Positions 51,394 through 62,831 of a DNA stretch of 64,000 nucleotides are shown here, piece by piece. The stretch covers positions 1 to 64,000 of the forward strand of contig NZ_VOBR01000032.1 in assembly GCF_007845675.1 (NCBI RefSeq). Reading direction: 5' to 3'. Below the pieces are notes generated by a model. It was not told where the DNA came from. It saw only the letters and a program-made list of their open reading frames with translations, and ran no database searches. This DNA is from Lentzea tibetensis (GTDB lineage Bacteria > Actinomycetota > Actinomycetes > Mycobacteriales > Pseudonocardiaceae). Numbering within the stretch: the first letter of the stretch is position 1; every line of letters begins with the position of its first letter. A program made the translations under genes and the position numbers.

Positions 51394-51825
51394 GTACTCG
51401 CGCAGCCCGCGCTCACCGCTGCGCATCATCATCTCGTGGTTGGCCCGGAACAACGGCCGGGCCACCAGCGCGGTCCGGCGCAGCACCGGCTTGCGCGCCT
51501 CGACCTCCTGGTCGAACAACAACTCGGTACCCCCGGCCCGCCCCGTCAGCTCCCAGCTCGCGTACCCCTCGAGGTCGCCGGTGAGCCGAGCCCGCAACAA
51601 CCCGGCCTGCCGGTCGCGCGTGCTGTGGTTGGCCTGGAACACCAGGTCGAACGGCAGCACCGACCGGCACCGCAGCTCAGCGCACTCGTCGTGCACCTCG
51701 GTCGCGCCCTTCACCTCGGGCCACCAGACGGGATAACTGCCGATGTCGGCCAGCACGTCGAACACGAACGACGGCGCCGCGTCGACGTGCCACACGCTCC
51801 GAAAGCGGTAGGTGTTGAGTGCCAC
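51370..51825 (-). CDS. SRPBCC (polyketide cyclase/dehydrase-like) protein
   Basis: Product of 151 residues with the START-type hydrophobic-cavity fold: YRFRSVWHVDAAPSFVFDVLADIGSYPVWWPEVKGATEVHD, DLVFQANHSTRDRQAGLLRARLTGDLEGYASWELTGRAGGTELLFDQEVEARKPVLRRTALVARPLFRANHEMMMRSGERGLREYL. It binds small hydrophobic ligands; the role is unknown. ATG 51825. It converges on and overlaps the tetR gene. Confidence 0.88.
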   Translation of the reverse strand: MALNTYRFRSVWHVDAAPSFVFDVLADIGSYPVWWPEVKGATEVHDECAELRCRSVLPFDLVFQANHSTRDRQAGLLRARLTGDLEGYASWELTGRAGGTELLFDQEVEARKPVLRRTALVARPLFRANHEMMMRSGERGLREYLTVRAAT

Positions 51826-51848
51826 TTACACAGTATCCCTCGTCTTGG

Positions 51849-52541
51849 TTACTGATGAACGGCGCAACGTCCGCCACCGGTGGCGACCCCGCACGGCTCG
51901 CCGTTCTTCTTGCGCGCACCGCACTGCAACGCCGGGTCGTGGACGTGGCAGTACCCCGAGTCGCTGGCCCCGATCGGGCACGGCTTACCAGCCTTGGTCG
52001 TGGCCTGGCAGCTTCCGGTCAGCTCGCGCTTGACCTTGGGCGCGGCCTTGACCTTCGCCGCGGCGGGTTGCTTCTCCTGGTACTTCGGGTTGGCCTCCTG
52101 GGACCCCTTCACGGCGAGCCGGTCGGCCCGCTCGTTCTCGGGGTGCCCGGCGTGCCCCTTGACCCAGTGCCACTCGACGTCGTGCGTCCCGGTCGCCTCT
52201 TCGAGCCGCCGCCACAGGTCGGCGTTCTTCACCGGCTGCTTGGCACTGGTCATCCAGCCGTTGCGCTTCCAGTTGGCGAGCCAGCTGAGGATGCCGTTCC
52301 GGACGTACGTGCTGTCCGTGTAGATGCGCACGGTCGAGGGCCTGGTGAGGCTCTCCAACGCCTGGATGGGAGCCATGAGCTCCATCCGGTTGTTGGTCGT
52401 GGTCGAGGGCTCACCTCCGTAGAGGTCCTTCTCGTACTCGCCGTACCGAAGGACAGCACCCCAGCCACCGGGACCGGGGTTGGGGCTGCACGCACCGTCG
52501 GTGTAGATCTCCACGACCTGTTGTTCCACGCGAGGCAACAT
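51849..52541 (-). CDS. rnhA: RNase HI with tandem Cys/His C-terminal motifs
   Basis: Cleaves RNA in RNA-DNA hybrids. The 230-residue product has the RNase HI domain (residues about 9-145): [25 protein letters not shown] with D15, [16 protein letters not shown] with E54, [12 protein letters not shown] with D76, and [19 protein letters not shown]. After a basic linker ([15 protein letters not shown]) come two tandem C-x9-C-x8/9-C-x2-H motifs: C178-C188-C198-H201 and C207-C217-C226-H229. These look like zinc-binding knuckles, unusual for RNase HI. ATG 52541 or GTG 52529 could start it. The 49-bp repeat copy 3 lies upstream. Confidence 0.9.
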   Translation of the reverse strand: MLPRVEQQVVEIYTDGACSPNPGPGGWGAVLRYGEYEKDLYGGEPSTTTNNRMELMAPIQALESLTRPSTVRIYTDSTYVRNGILSWLANWKRNGWMTSAKQPVKNADLWRRLEEATGTHDVEWHWVKGHAGHPENERADRLAVKGSQEANPKYQEKQPAAAKVKAAPKVKRELTGSCQATTKAGKPCPIGASDSGYCHVHDPALQCGARKKNGEPCGVATGGGRCAVHQ

Positions 52542-52606
52542 ACCGAAGCGAGGAAAGACACGACCCAACGGAAGGCGGGCACAACGAAACCGGCACGAAC
52601 CAAAAG

Positions 52607-52655
52607 AAGGAGCGCCCGCCGCACTAGCAACCCCCGCACTGCCAAACGGGCGCGG
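52607..52655 (-). repeat. 49-bp terminator-like dispersed repeat, copy 3
   Basis: Same 49-bp length and orientation as copies at 19634 and 34171, starting AAGGAGCGCCCGCCGCACT and ending AAACGGGCGCGG. On the minus strand GCGCCCG/CGGGCGC forms the stem and TCCTTCTTTT follows it. It lies 75 bp beyond the uvrA stop, in the position of a uvrA terminator. Confidence 0.8.
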
Positions 52656-52729
52656 CCCAACTACGAAACCGCCGGCCGGACCGTCCTGAACAGATCTTTC
52701 CCCCGGCCCGGCCCCAGCCCCAACCTCAA

Positions 52730-55606
<2,877 letters not shown>

Positions 55607-55635
55607 TGGGGTCCCTTCGGCTGCGATCTTGCGGC

Positions 55636-55651
55636 CCGAACAAGCGTTCGA
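55636..55651 (-). promoter_or_regulatory. LexA SOS box upstream of uvrA
   Basis: Minus-strand TCGAAC-GCTT-GTTCGG matches the actinobacterial/Gram-positive SOS box TCGAACnnnnGTTCGA in 11 of 12 conserved positions, 30 bp upstream of the uvrA start. This makes uvrA damage-inducible through LexA. Confidence 0.8.
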
Positions 55652-55805
55652 AAGACTACTAGCACGCATCCAGACGACGCGACCGGGCCACCGACCATGC
55701 TAGGTGGGAGGTCCGACAAAAACGGACGGCGCGAGCTCTACCGGCCGGTATTGATCCCTCCTAGGCTGGTTGCTTTCCAGCCTCAACGTCGGGGAGAGGC
55801 AGCAC

Positions 55806-56555
55806 ATGACATCCACTTCGTCCACCCAGCACACCTCCGTACCCGCGCCGCGCGGCGTGCCCAAACGCATCGTCGACGCGGTCGAGCACGCGACAGGTGT
55901 GCTGTACGAGCTGGTGGAGGCCATCGACCAGGTCGCCGTCCGCAGGCCGTCACTGCTGCCCGGCTGGAGCCGCGCGCACGTGGTCACGCACCTCGCCCGC
56001 AACGCGGACGCGCTGGTCAACCTACTCACGTGGGCTCGAACCGGGGTGGAGCACCAGGCCTACGCGAGCCGCGCGGACCGGGACGCGGACATCGAGGAGG
56101 GCTCGGGCAGGCTGCTGCAGCTGCTGCGCGCGGACCTGGACTCGGCGTGCGCCCGCTTCACCACCGCGTGCCGCGAGCTGCCCGCGTCGGCGTGGCAGGC
56201 CGAGGTCGCCACACCGCGCGGCCAGCCGATGAGGGCGGACCTCGTCCCGTGGCTGCGCCTGTGCGAGCTGTGGATCCACATGGTCGACCTCGACCTCGGC
56301 GTCACGTTCGCCGACCTGCCGGACGAGCTCGCCGAGAAGTTGATCGACGACTCGGTCGAGCGGTTCGCCGGCCGGGGCCCGTCGTTCGACGTCGAGGCGA
56401 CGTTCCCCGACGGCCGTCAGCGCAGGTGGACGTTCAACAGCCCGGCGAGCGCGGCCGTCGCCGGGTCGTCCGCGGACGTCCTGGGCTGGCTGACCGGCCG
56501 GACGCGCGGCGAAGGCCTGCGCGGCGACCTGCCGGACCTGCCTTCCTGGGGCTGA
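55806..56555 (+). CDS. mycothiol-dependent maleylpyruvate isomerase-family protein
   Basis: DinB-like four-helix metalloenzyme of 249 residues. It contains LLPGWSRAHVVTHLARNADALVNLLTWARTGVEHQAYASRADRDADIEEG, which has the first metal histidine and the mycothiol-site pattern, and LRLCELWIHMVDLDLGVTFADLP with the second (ExxxH) metal pair. A C-terminal SCP2-like region ends GSSADVLGWLTGRTRGEGLRGDLPDLPSWG. These proteins use mycothiol, the actinobacterial thiol. The actual substrate is unknown. ATG 55806 has GGGGAGAGG 8 bases upstream. The 3' 139 bp overlap the acyltransferase gene on the other strand. Confidence 0.9.
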   Translation: MTSTSSTQHTSVPAPRGVPKRIVDAVEHATGVLYELVEAIDQVAVRRPSLLPGWSRAHVVTHLARNADALVNLLTWARTGVEHQAYASRADRDADIEEGSGRLLQLLRADLDSACARFTTACRELPASAWQAEVATPRGQPMRADLVPWLRLCELWIHMVDLDLGVTFADLPDELAEKLIDDSVERFAGRGPSFDVEATFPDGRQRRWTFNSPASAAVAGSSADVLGWLTGRTRGEGLRGDLPDLPSWG

Positions 56556-57556
56556 GTCAACAGCCGGTACGCGGGGCGTTCGACGTACTTCGTGAGCAGC
56601 CAGCCGAGCACGACGGCCGAGGTCAGGAAGCCCGCCAGCAGCGACCACGACCCGAAGCCGTGCGCGGCGAGCCGGTCCATCACGACCGTGCCGATCTGCT
56701 CGTGCACCAGGTACACGCCGTAGGAGATCCCGGCGAGCCAGGTGATGACGCGCGAACGCCCCCAGTCCGGCCCCTTGGCGGCCGCGCAGACGAGCGCGAG
56801 CAGCACGCCGAACCCGACCGTCGACGCGGTCTCGTTCGTGTGGAAACCCTGCGCCAGCAACGCCGCGACCAGCAGCGCGACCAGGTGCTTCGCACCGAGC
56901 CGGTCCTTGGACCACAGGTAGATCGCGACGCCGGCGGCGAACAGCTGCGCGCGGTGCAGCGCGAACCCGTTGTAGACCGTGAACAGCACCGATGAGTGGC
57001 TGACCAGCGGGCTGAGCAGCAACGGCGTGACGATCAACGCCCACAGCAGCGCCCTGAGCCCCCGCCCGCGCAGGAATCCGACCAGCACGGCGCCCGCGAT
57101 GAACGCCGCGACCTGCACCGGAACCGTCCAGTACGCGAAGTCGACGATGTTGACGTCCGGGAACCACTGCGGCACCAGCAGCAGGTTGTAGACCAGGTCA
57201 CGCCCGTCGAGCTGGCTCCAGCCGTCCGGCGCGACCCAGCGCTGGACGGAGAACGTGAGCACGACCGCCGCCATGTACGCGGGCAGCAGCCTGGCGAGTC
57301 TTCTGCGGAGAAACCGTCCCGAACGTCCGCCTTCGAGGGACGTGCACGCGAAGAAGGCCGAGATGACCATCAGCGTGCTGGCTCCCATGGAGAGCGGGAA
57401 GACGAACGGTGGCGCGCCGAGCTGCGGGTGACTGCTGATGCTGGTCTGCGTCGCGTGGTGCAGCAGCACGCACGCGATCGCGACGACCCGGAGGACGTCC
57501 CAGCTGACCCTGCGGGCGGACCGTTGGGACGGTTCGGTTCGCTGAGCTGGAATCAC
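56417..57556 (-). CDS. acyltransferase family 3 (OafA/NodX-like) membrane protein
   Basis: Ten-helix acyltransferase that O-acylates cell-surface or secreted glycans. It begins near VSWDVLRVVAIACVLLHHATQTSISSHPQLG, which includes the catalytic histidine region (HH), and continues STLMVISAFFACTSLEGG, RFLRRRLARLLPAYMAAVVLTF, DFAYWTVPVQVAAFIAG, and AGISYGVYLVHEQIG. GTG 57556 is chosen; a TTG at 57628 would add 24 residues with no family match. The last 45 residues are basic and proline-rich (RSGRSPRRPSPRVRPVSQPR) and are encoded antisense to the 3' end of the mycothiol-enzyme gene. Conserved sequence ends about where that overlap starts. Confidence 0.82.
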   Translation of the reverse strand: MIPAQRTEPSQRSARRVSWDVLRVVAIACVLLHHATQTSISSHPQLGAPPFVFPLSMGASTLMVISAFFACTSLEGGRSGRFLRRRLARLLPAYMAAVVLTFSVQRWVAPDGWSQLDGRDLVYNLLLVPQWFPDVNIVDFAYWTVPVQVAAFIAGAVLVGFLRGRGLRALLWALIVTPLLLSPLVSHSSVLFTVYNGFALHRAQLFAAGVAIYLWSKDRLGAKHLVALLVAALLAQGFHTNETASTVGFGVLLALVCAAAKGPDWGRSRVITWLAGISYGVYLVHEQIGTVVMDRLAAHGFGSWSLLAGFLTSAVVLGWLLTKYVERPAYRLLTQPQEGRSGRSPRRPSPRVRPVSQPRTSADDPATAALAGLLNVHLR

Positions 57557-57676
57557 GAGATGGGGGGACCTGTTCGAGGTTGCCGGTTGTTGATCGTTGT
57601 CTACCCTAAGAAGGCAACCTTTATGCAACCTGAAGGGTGTGCCTCCTCACCCCGGTTCCGACTACCGTCTGCCACC

Positions 57677-58354
57677 GTGGACGTACTCGAGGACTACACC
57701 GGTCACGTGGATCCAGGCGGCCCCGCCGCCCGCCGTGTTCTGGACGCGCTGACCATCACGAAGATCTCCGTCGGTCCGATGGACAACAACGCCTACCTGC
57801 TCGTTTGCCGTACGACCAACGAGGCGTTGCTCATCGACGCGGCCAACGACCCGGAGCGGATCGGCGATCTGCTCGGCTTCGAGCCGCAGCGCCCGCGACT
57901 GCGCACGATCGTGACCACCCACCAGCACGCCGATCACTGGCAGGCGTTGGGCGCGGTGGCCGGAGCACACGGTTCGAACACCGCCGCACACCCGCTCGAC
58001 GCCCCCGTCCTGCCCGTTCCGCCGGACTTCCTCGTGGAGCACGGCGACACCGTTGACGTGGGCGAAGCCCAGTTGTCGATCATCCACCTGCGCGGGCACA
58101 CGCCGGGGTCGATCGCGCTGCTCTACCGGGACCCGGCCGGGCACCCGCACCTGTTCACCGGAGATTCACTCTTTCCGGGGGGTGTGGGCAAGACCACGTC
58201 GGCCGACAACTTCGCGTCGCTCATCAACGACGTGGAGGACCGGATCTTCGGCACGCTGCCCGACGACACGTGGTTCTACCCCGGTCACGGGGACGACTCG
58301 ACGCTCGGCAAGGAGCGGTCGAACCTCGCGGAGTGGCGCACCCGCGGCTGGTGA
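57677..58354 (+). CDS. metallo-beta-lactamase-fold hydrolase (glyoxalase II-like)
   Basis: Product of 225 residues from GTG 57677. The metal motif THQHADH is at residues 81-87, followed by the downstream histidine in LRGHTPGSIALLY, the aspartate in HLFTGDSLFPGGVGKTTSADNF, and YPGHGDDSTLG. The length and GHTPGS/TGDSLF pattern match glyoxalase II-like thioester hydrolases, which in actinobacteria may act on mycothiol adducts. It is the last high-GC gene before the low-GC island; the next gene's stop is 10 bp away. Confidence 0.9.
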   Translation: MDVLEDYTGHVDPGGPAARRVLDALTITKISVGPMDNNAYLLVCRTTNEALLIDAANDPERIGDLLGFEPQRPRLRTIVTTHQHADHWQALGAVAGAHGSNTAAHPLDAPVLPVPPDFLVEHGDTVDVGEAQLSIIHLRGHTPGSIALLYRDPAGHPHLFTGDSLFPGGVGKTTSADNFASLINDVEDRIFGTLPDDTWFYPGHGDDSTLGKERSNLAEWRTRGW

Positions 58355-58363
58355 CGAATCGAA

Positions 58364-59758
58364 CTAGGTGGGTACGCCCCGGTTGCGCTCAATCAGCCTG
58401 CTTAGCCGGGGCTCGTACTCGCGAACAGCTCGATCGAACTGGAAGCTGTCGAGACTGATCTTACGACCGAGTTCAATCACCCCCTTGATAGTACTGACAG
58501 AAACAGAGAAGTCGCGCTCAAGCAGGAATTTGTATACAGTCTCCAACCATTCTGTACCGGCTCTAGCCATCACCACAAAACTATGCTCAGAAGAGGTTCC
58601 CCGCGTTCGGCAGACATCGTCGAGCGCCTTCAATGCAGCTATCGCGGCTTGACGTTTATCCGAATCGCTCGAATCCTCTGCCGACCTCCTCAAGGTCACG
58701 GACGCCCAACCGGTTTCAACTTTATAATCACCTTCACCACCGCACCCACGCGCGGACTGGAAATAGTTTGCAGCAATTCCAAGATGGTTGCGCTGAAGTT
58801 CAAACTCACCGCGCTGCAACCAGTAGTGGAAGTCGTAGTCCAAGAATTCTTGCACCGAATCATATATTTCCCTGACCGTGTCATCCGGTAGTCGAAATTC
58901 GATCATCAGGGCATGATTGAGAAGACGCACCATAGTTCGCCGATAGGGATTGTTACTGTCATCTATATGCCCCGCATAGCCCGCGTAAAAACGGATCAGC
59001 GACTTCATGACTTCACCCAACAATGACGTGCGCTTTTTGAGTACCACTTTGATCACAGTGTCGGCGATCGTCCGCTGCCTGCAGCGGATCATGCCATTGG
59101 AGCCCCGTACAACCAAGCGCATATGAATCAGTGAGGCTATAGCGCGTTCCATTCGAGCGCTCGGAGCTCCGGGCGACACGATCTGCAACAGATCCACAGA
59201 ATCGACGCCACGCCTTTTGAACACCTCGGCTGACTCAAGAACACAAATCGTCGCATAGACCAATGCCTGACCATCATCTAGTTGCTCGAACTCGCTGCGA
59301 ACCTTATCCTCAAATAATTGCCCTGTCACCACCTGAATCATGGCAACGAGCAGACTATGTTCACACATGCGGCGCAATTCTTCGAGACGCCTGAAAGGCC
59401 ATCGATGCTGCTTGAGCACACCAAGAAGGCCATGCGTCTTGAGCACCTTGATGAGCGATCTCAGGTCGTCGTCGGATAGAGGGTCATCAGCAGAAACATC
59501 GGCCGCCCGAAGGGTGCTGGGCACAAAATCGAGCTTTGTATTGCGTACTGCGGCAACCACCACCGTCTTGCCACCTCTGGTCAACTCCCGCAGTAGAGAT
59601 GCGGCACGGCTACCGAAGATGTCAACATCATCGACGAATATCGCGTCGAGCTCGAGTTCGAGGGCTTCAGCAAGGATCATCTCCAATGATTTAGTAGCCG
59701 ATCGATCCACCCAGCCGACGACGCTCCCCTCCTGATGGAGGCGATATGCACATTGCAT
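58364..59758 (-). pseudogene. STAND-type P-loop ATPase, C-terminal part of a frameshifted gene
   Basis: This frame continues the ATPase begun in 59758-61740. Before the break it reads KTTTLMQCAYRLHQEGSVVGW; then come Walker B LDAIFVDDVDIFGSRAASLL, a sensor-like VVVAAVRNTK, winged-helix-like segments (SLLVAMIQVVTGQLFEDKV, LVYATICVLESAEVFKRRGVD) and a long helical C-terminus (YWLQRGEFELQRNHLGIAANYFQSARG, TPR-like). The only start that could be used is ATG 59758, overlapping the upstream stop as TGATG, and it lies after the Walker A residues. A reinitiated product of 464 residues would therefore lack the P-loop. GC is clearly lower than in flanking genes. Confidence 0.75.
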
Positions 59759-61740
59759 CAATGTCGTCGTCTTGCTGAGCCAGCGGCTCCGCGCAGGATG
59801 ACGATGCTTCGACTTTCTCCGCCGAACTTGCGCGTCTCGTCGAGCACACGGTCCGACACCGAGAGCCGGGCAGCGTAATTCCCGGTGATGTCTCCCCACT
59901 CGGGCTCACTGCCTTTAAGGAATCCTTTTGACCCCTTAGCCAACTTGTCGATCATGGTCGATACCAGGGACATTCCTGTCGCCGCGTCGCGAACAGCCAG
60001 TGACTCGGCTAGCCGTCTTTTGCCCTGCTCAAGTCTCTGGTTGCCCGGCCGAAGCCGCGCATCTGCAAAGGAGGTGGGCGACTCACAGATGTGACGTAAT
60101 CCGCTGTGGTGGATGCGGGCGCGCTCGGAGGAACCCGCTTCGGGAGCAACGATAAAGCGAGGGTAACTGCCTGAGCCTGACGGGAGGTTCAACGACGATA
60201 GGACTCGCCACAATGCGACGCTGTGGGCCGACTCGGCGAAGAACACCACCGGGTGGTAAACGATCTCCGCTCGCAAGCGGTTGAACCACAGCGCTCGCGC
60301 CGATGGCGTATCTGCGGCAGGCACGCTGAAGTCAACAGAGATCGAGCTGCCATCGAAGCAGCCGTTCATCGCGGTGACCTCGCAGGCATTTTGCCGGTCT
60401 CCCGGCTTCTTCGTCAGCGCGCTCGTCAGTATCACGGGCGTCAGCTTGCCCTCGGCGAGCACTTTGATAGCGCCAGACGCGGAGAAGTCGTAGACCCGCC
60501 ACCACGGGCTGCTCAGTACCCGGTGAAGGTCGGGATAGAGTGAGTCCACATCACCCCGCAAACCGTTGAGCGTATTCTCCAAGCGGTTGGCGGGCAGGTG
60601 GGCCTGCGCTGCGGACCAAATCTCGTCCATACTCGGCTCCGGCTGTGGAACCTGGCCGAACACGTCCACCGCGAGCTGTCTACTGAGCGTGTCAAGGTCG
60701 ACCACCGCCCCACCTCCGGGGAGGCCGGATACCAAGACAGCGATCATCTGACCGGACTCAACCTGGCGATAGAAGTCCGACAACACCTGCGCAGCGTCGC
60801 AATCCTCCACGAGGGCATCAACGGGCGCGGGCGCAATAGCCAAGGAATTGTGAAAGGAAAGCGACGACAGCGGGATGGCAGACTTTCCAGCCCGTTTAGC
60901 CGAGTCCTGCACCACCGGTACACCCTTGTGATCGAAGCCGATCTTCATGCAAACAGGCTTTTTAGGATCAGCTACAAACCAGCCTCTCCGTTTAGGCGAT
61001 GGTTCGAGCCTCGCATTCCCACCTGAGATCAGTAGAGTCGACGACCGGGCATCCAACAGCCTCGGAGGAGGAGCTGATAAACCCGAGACAATCAAAGTGA
61101 GTGCGTTGGAGTTGGCCCACTCCTTCCAAGACTCGCCAACAGCGTGCTGCAGTTGTTCGCCGGCCAGCACGACGTGGTCGAGGCTTAGTTCCGGGCCAAC
61201 TCCGCGGAAGATCGAGTTGACCACCACGAGCCCGATCTGATGGTTTCCCGTCTTGACCGTGAGCGACCCTTCTCCCGGTAACACTCCCTGGTGCCAGTCC
61301 GGCAACTCCGCGACGACTGGTCGTTGCCACGCGAGGTAGTCGGGGAAAATCTTGTGCTCGAGAGCCTCGATGACATCTTCCTGTTCTCCGGCCCACACAC
61401 CCTGATCTACCTCGTGCCATCTTCGCACGAGAGTATCGACGAGCATGTGGCGTGACGGAATCGAGCGCATGTCTCCTAGCCCAGGCACTGGCACTACAAG
61501 CGGAAAGTCGGCGGCCCCAGCATCAAGACACCCCTCCTGGACGGCGTCTATCAACTGGTTGCCAGCGATGTAAATGCTGGAGTCAGGGGTACTCCCACCG
61601 ATGAGAACAACCAGGTCGAGTTCACCACCTACCTGACGAGCACTTTCGACAGAACGAGCAGTGAACCTCTGTAGCTCCTCGCACCACCCCTCATCCACCT
61701 TGTCGATGACAAGCGGCAGGACGTGCACAACCGGATCCAC
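59758..61740 (-). CDS. degenerate metallophosphoesterase plus SIR2-like protein, N-terminal part of a frameshifted gene
   Basis: Product of 660 residues from GTG 61740, preceded by GAAGGTG. Residues about 1-230 follow the calcineurin-like phosphoesterase pattern, but the catalytic sites are lost. VVHVLPLVID replaces the DxH strand, DLVVLIGGS replaces the TGD motif, VPVPGLGDM replaces PGNHD, and LTLIVSGLSAPPP replaces the THHP motif. Residues about 300-560 resemble a SIR2-like domain, also degenerate (VLVSGLPGGG for GAGAS, CEVTAMNGCFDGSS for the HG loop, PVVFFAESAHSVALWRVL for the final strand). The frame ends SIVILRGAAGSARRRH, where GAAGSGKTTT is expected: one G is missing near 59775. Restored, the protein would be about 1125 residues. 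Confidence 0.75.
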   Translation of the reverse strand: MDPVVHVLPLVIDKVDEGWCEELQRFTARSVESARQVGGELDLVVLIGGSTPDSSIYIAGNQLIDAVQEGCLDAGAADFPLVVPVPGLGDMRSIPSRHMLVDTLVRRWHEVDQGVWAGEQEDVIEALEHKIFPDYLAWQRPVVAELPDWHQGVLPGEGSLTVKTGNHQIGLVVVNSIFRGVGPELSLDHVVLAGEQLQHAVGESWKEWANSNALTLIVSGLSAPPPRLLDARSSTLLISGGNARLEPSPKRRGWFVADPKKPVCMKIGFDHKGVPVVQDSAKRAGKSAIPLSSLSFHNSLAIAPAPVDALVEDCDAAQVLSDFYRQVESGQMIAVLVSGLPGGGAVVDLDTLSRQLAVDVFGQVPQPEPSMDEIWSAAQAHLPANRLENTLNGLRGDVDSLYPDLHRVLSSPWWRVYDFSASGAIKVLAEGKLTPVILTSALTKKPGDRQNACEVTAMNGCFDGSSISVDFSVPAADTPSARALWFNRLRAEIVYHPVVFFAESAHSVALWRVLSSLNLPSGSGSYPRFIVAPEAGSSERARIHHSGLRHICESPTSFADARLRPGNQRLEQGKRRLAESLAVRDAATGMSLVSTMIDKLAKGSKGFLKGSEPEWGDITGNYAARLSVSDRVLDETRKFGGESRSIVILRGAAGSARRRH

Positions 61741-61742
61741 TT

Positions 61743-62429
61743 CTATTCACCTTCTAAGCTGACAGCTAGGATTTCACCCTTCGGAATGTGCAGCGCAAAC
61801 TTCTCGGCTGCGCACCCAGACTGGGTCAACTCGATCTCCACAAATTGAGTGACGAGAGATTCCTTGTTGATGTCGCCCACCAGTCTCTCGGTCAACAACG
61901 GACACAGCTTTTGCAACTCCACTACGTACTTCGCACTGACGAGCACATCACCGCGACCAGTCCGGCCAGATGAGCTAAATAGAAACAGCGCGAAGGTAAG
62001 CATCGTCAGTAAGACGGCGCCTACAACTGCAATATTCGCCCACTTCTGCCGGCTATCGATCTGCTCAGCCTCGTTTTGCGCCTTCTTGAGGACCAGATTA
62101 ATTAGGTCGAGACGGTTCTTTACATGGCTGGTATCTGTCCAGGCGCGCACTGGGACCGCTACCGCTCTCAAGTAGAGGATGCCCGCGCATAGCCACAACA
62201 CAACCGCAGCGAGACCTGCTACACGGATAAGTGGCGGCCTTTCCGCCAATGCGGTGAAGGTGAACGCTGCCACAAGGCCACCCGAAAAAACTGTGATGGT
62301 CGACTGCGCAGCCTGCGCTCGCACGCGAGCAGCACTACTCGAGCGCACACGATCGGAGTAATACGCCTCACTAGCAGGTCCGATCACCGCATCGATGAGG
62401 AGTTCTTGTTCAGAGTTCTCCGACGTCAC
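61743..62429 (-). CDS. three-helix membrane protein of the island
   Basis: Product of about 228 residues from GTG 62429 (VTSENSEQELLIDAV). A longer start at 62513 is possible but adds sequence without pattern. Helices lie at about 45-65 (STITVFSGGLVAAFTFTALA), 72-95 (VAGLAAVVLWLCAGILYLRA) and 128-150 (WANIAVVGAVLLTMLTFALFLF). The loop between the second and third is charged and helical (SHVKNRLDLINLVLKKAQNEAEQIDSRQK). The C-terminal 75 residues form a soluble domain. Its stop is 2 bases before the start of the large three-domain gene, so the two form one operon. The layout is like SLATT/effector-type membrane proteins of bacterial conflict systems, but no family match is certain. Confidence 0.72.
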   Translation of the reverse strand: MTSENSEQELLIDAVIGPASEAYYSDRVRSSSAARVRAQAAQSTITVFSGGLVAAFTFTALAERPPLIRVAGLAAVVLWLCAGILYLRAVAVPVRAWTDTSHVKNRLDLINLVLKKAQNEAEQIDSRQKWANIAVVGAVLLTMLTFALFLFSSSGRTGRGDVLVSAKYVVELQKLCPLLTERLVGDINKESLVTQFVEIELTQSGCAAEKFALHIPKGEILAVSLEGE

Positions 62430-62831
62430 CCGAACACCACCTTCGAACCAAGGTCTACCCAGATCAACCAACCAGGCGAATCTGAAGCGGTGGCGTTCCG
62501 GGAGCTGGCGCACGCTAAATCGACCGCGAAGGCATATGCGTTACACGGTTATGAATTCGAGACCATCTTGAGGAGAGTTCGGCACGGTTTCACATCGCCG
62601 CCCAAGCTAGGTTTGACGCAGGGTGGGCAATCGGTCACGCACTGGGTATCACATGAAGACCTGACTGTATTCAAGCGACTCTGTACGCAACCGCCCATGA
62701 ACCACTCTCCCGCATTTGCTGATCCACACCGAGGCCTCAAGGTCAAAACCGTCGACCCACTGACAATCGAGCTCGCACAGGCCAGCTGCAGGACTTGACC
62801 TCCAGCGCGGTGGAGACCGCACGATCGGGTC
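62430..62831. other. gene-free stretch upstream of the island operon
   Basis: About 400 bp of lower GC without a convincing gene; open frames on either strand have no family features and overlap each other. It should contain the promoter of the minus-strand island operon, but no clear hexamer pair was found. No RNA gene, att-like repeat or tRNA was recognised. Confidence 0.45.

Noticed and set aside
59756-59790. Programmed ribosomal frameshift in the island ATPase
   Set aside because: There is no X-XXY-YYZ heptamer, no downstream pseudoknot was evident, and the shift falls within the Walker A codons where a precise GSGKT is recovered by adding one G. A deletion or read error is simpler.
62406-62798. 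Plus-strand frame of 130 codons upstream of the 108-residue gene
   Set aside because: It overlaps the 5' end of the island membrane gene, has no family pattern and competes with an equally poor minus-strand frame; not supported as a gene.
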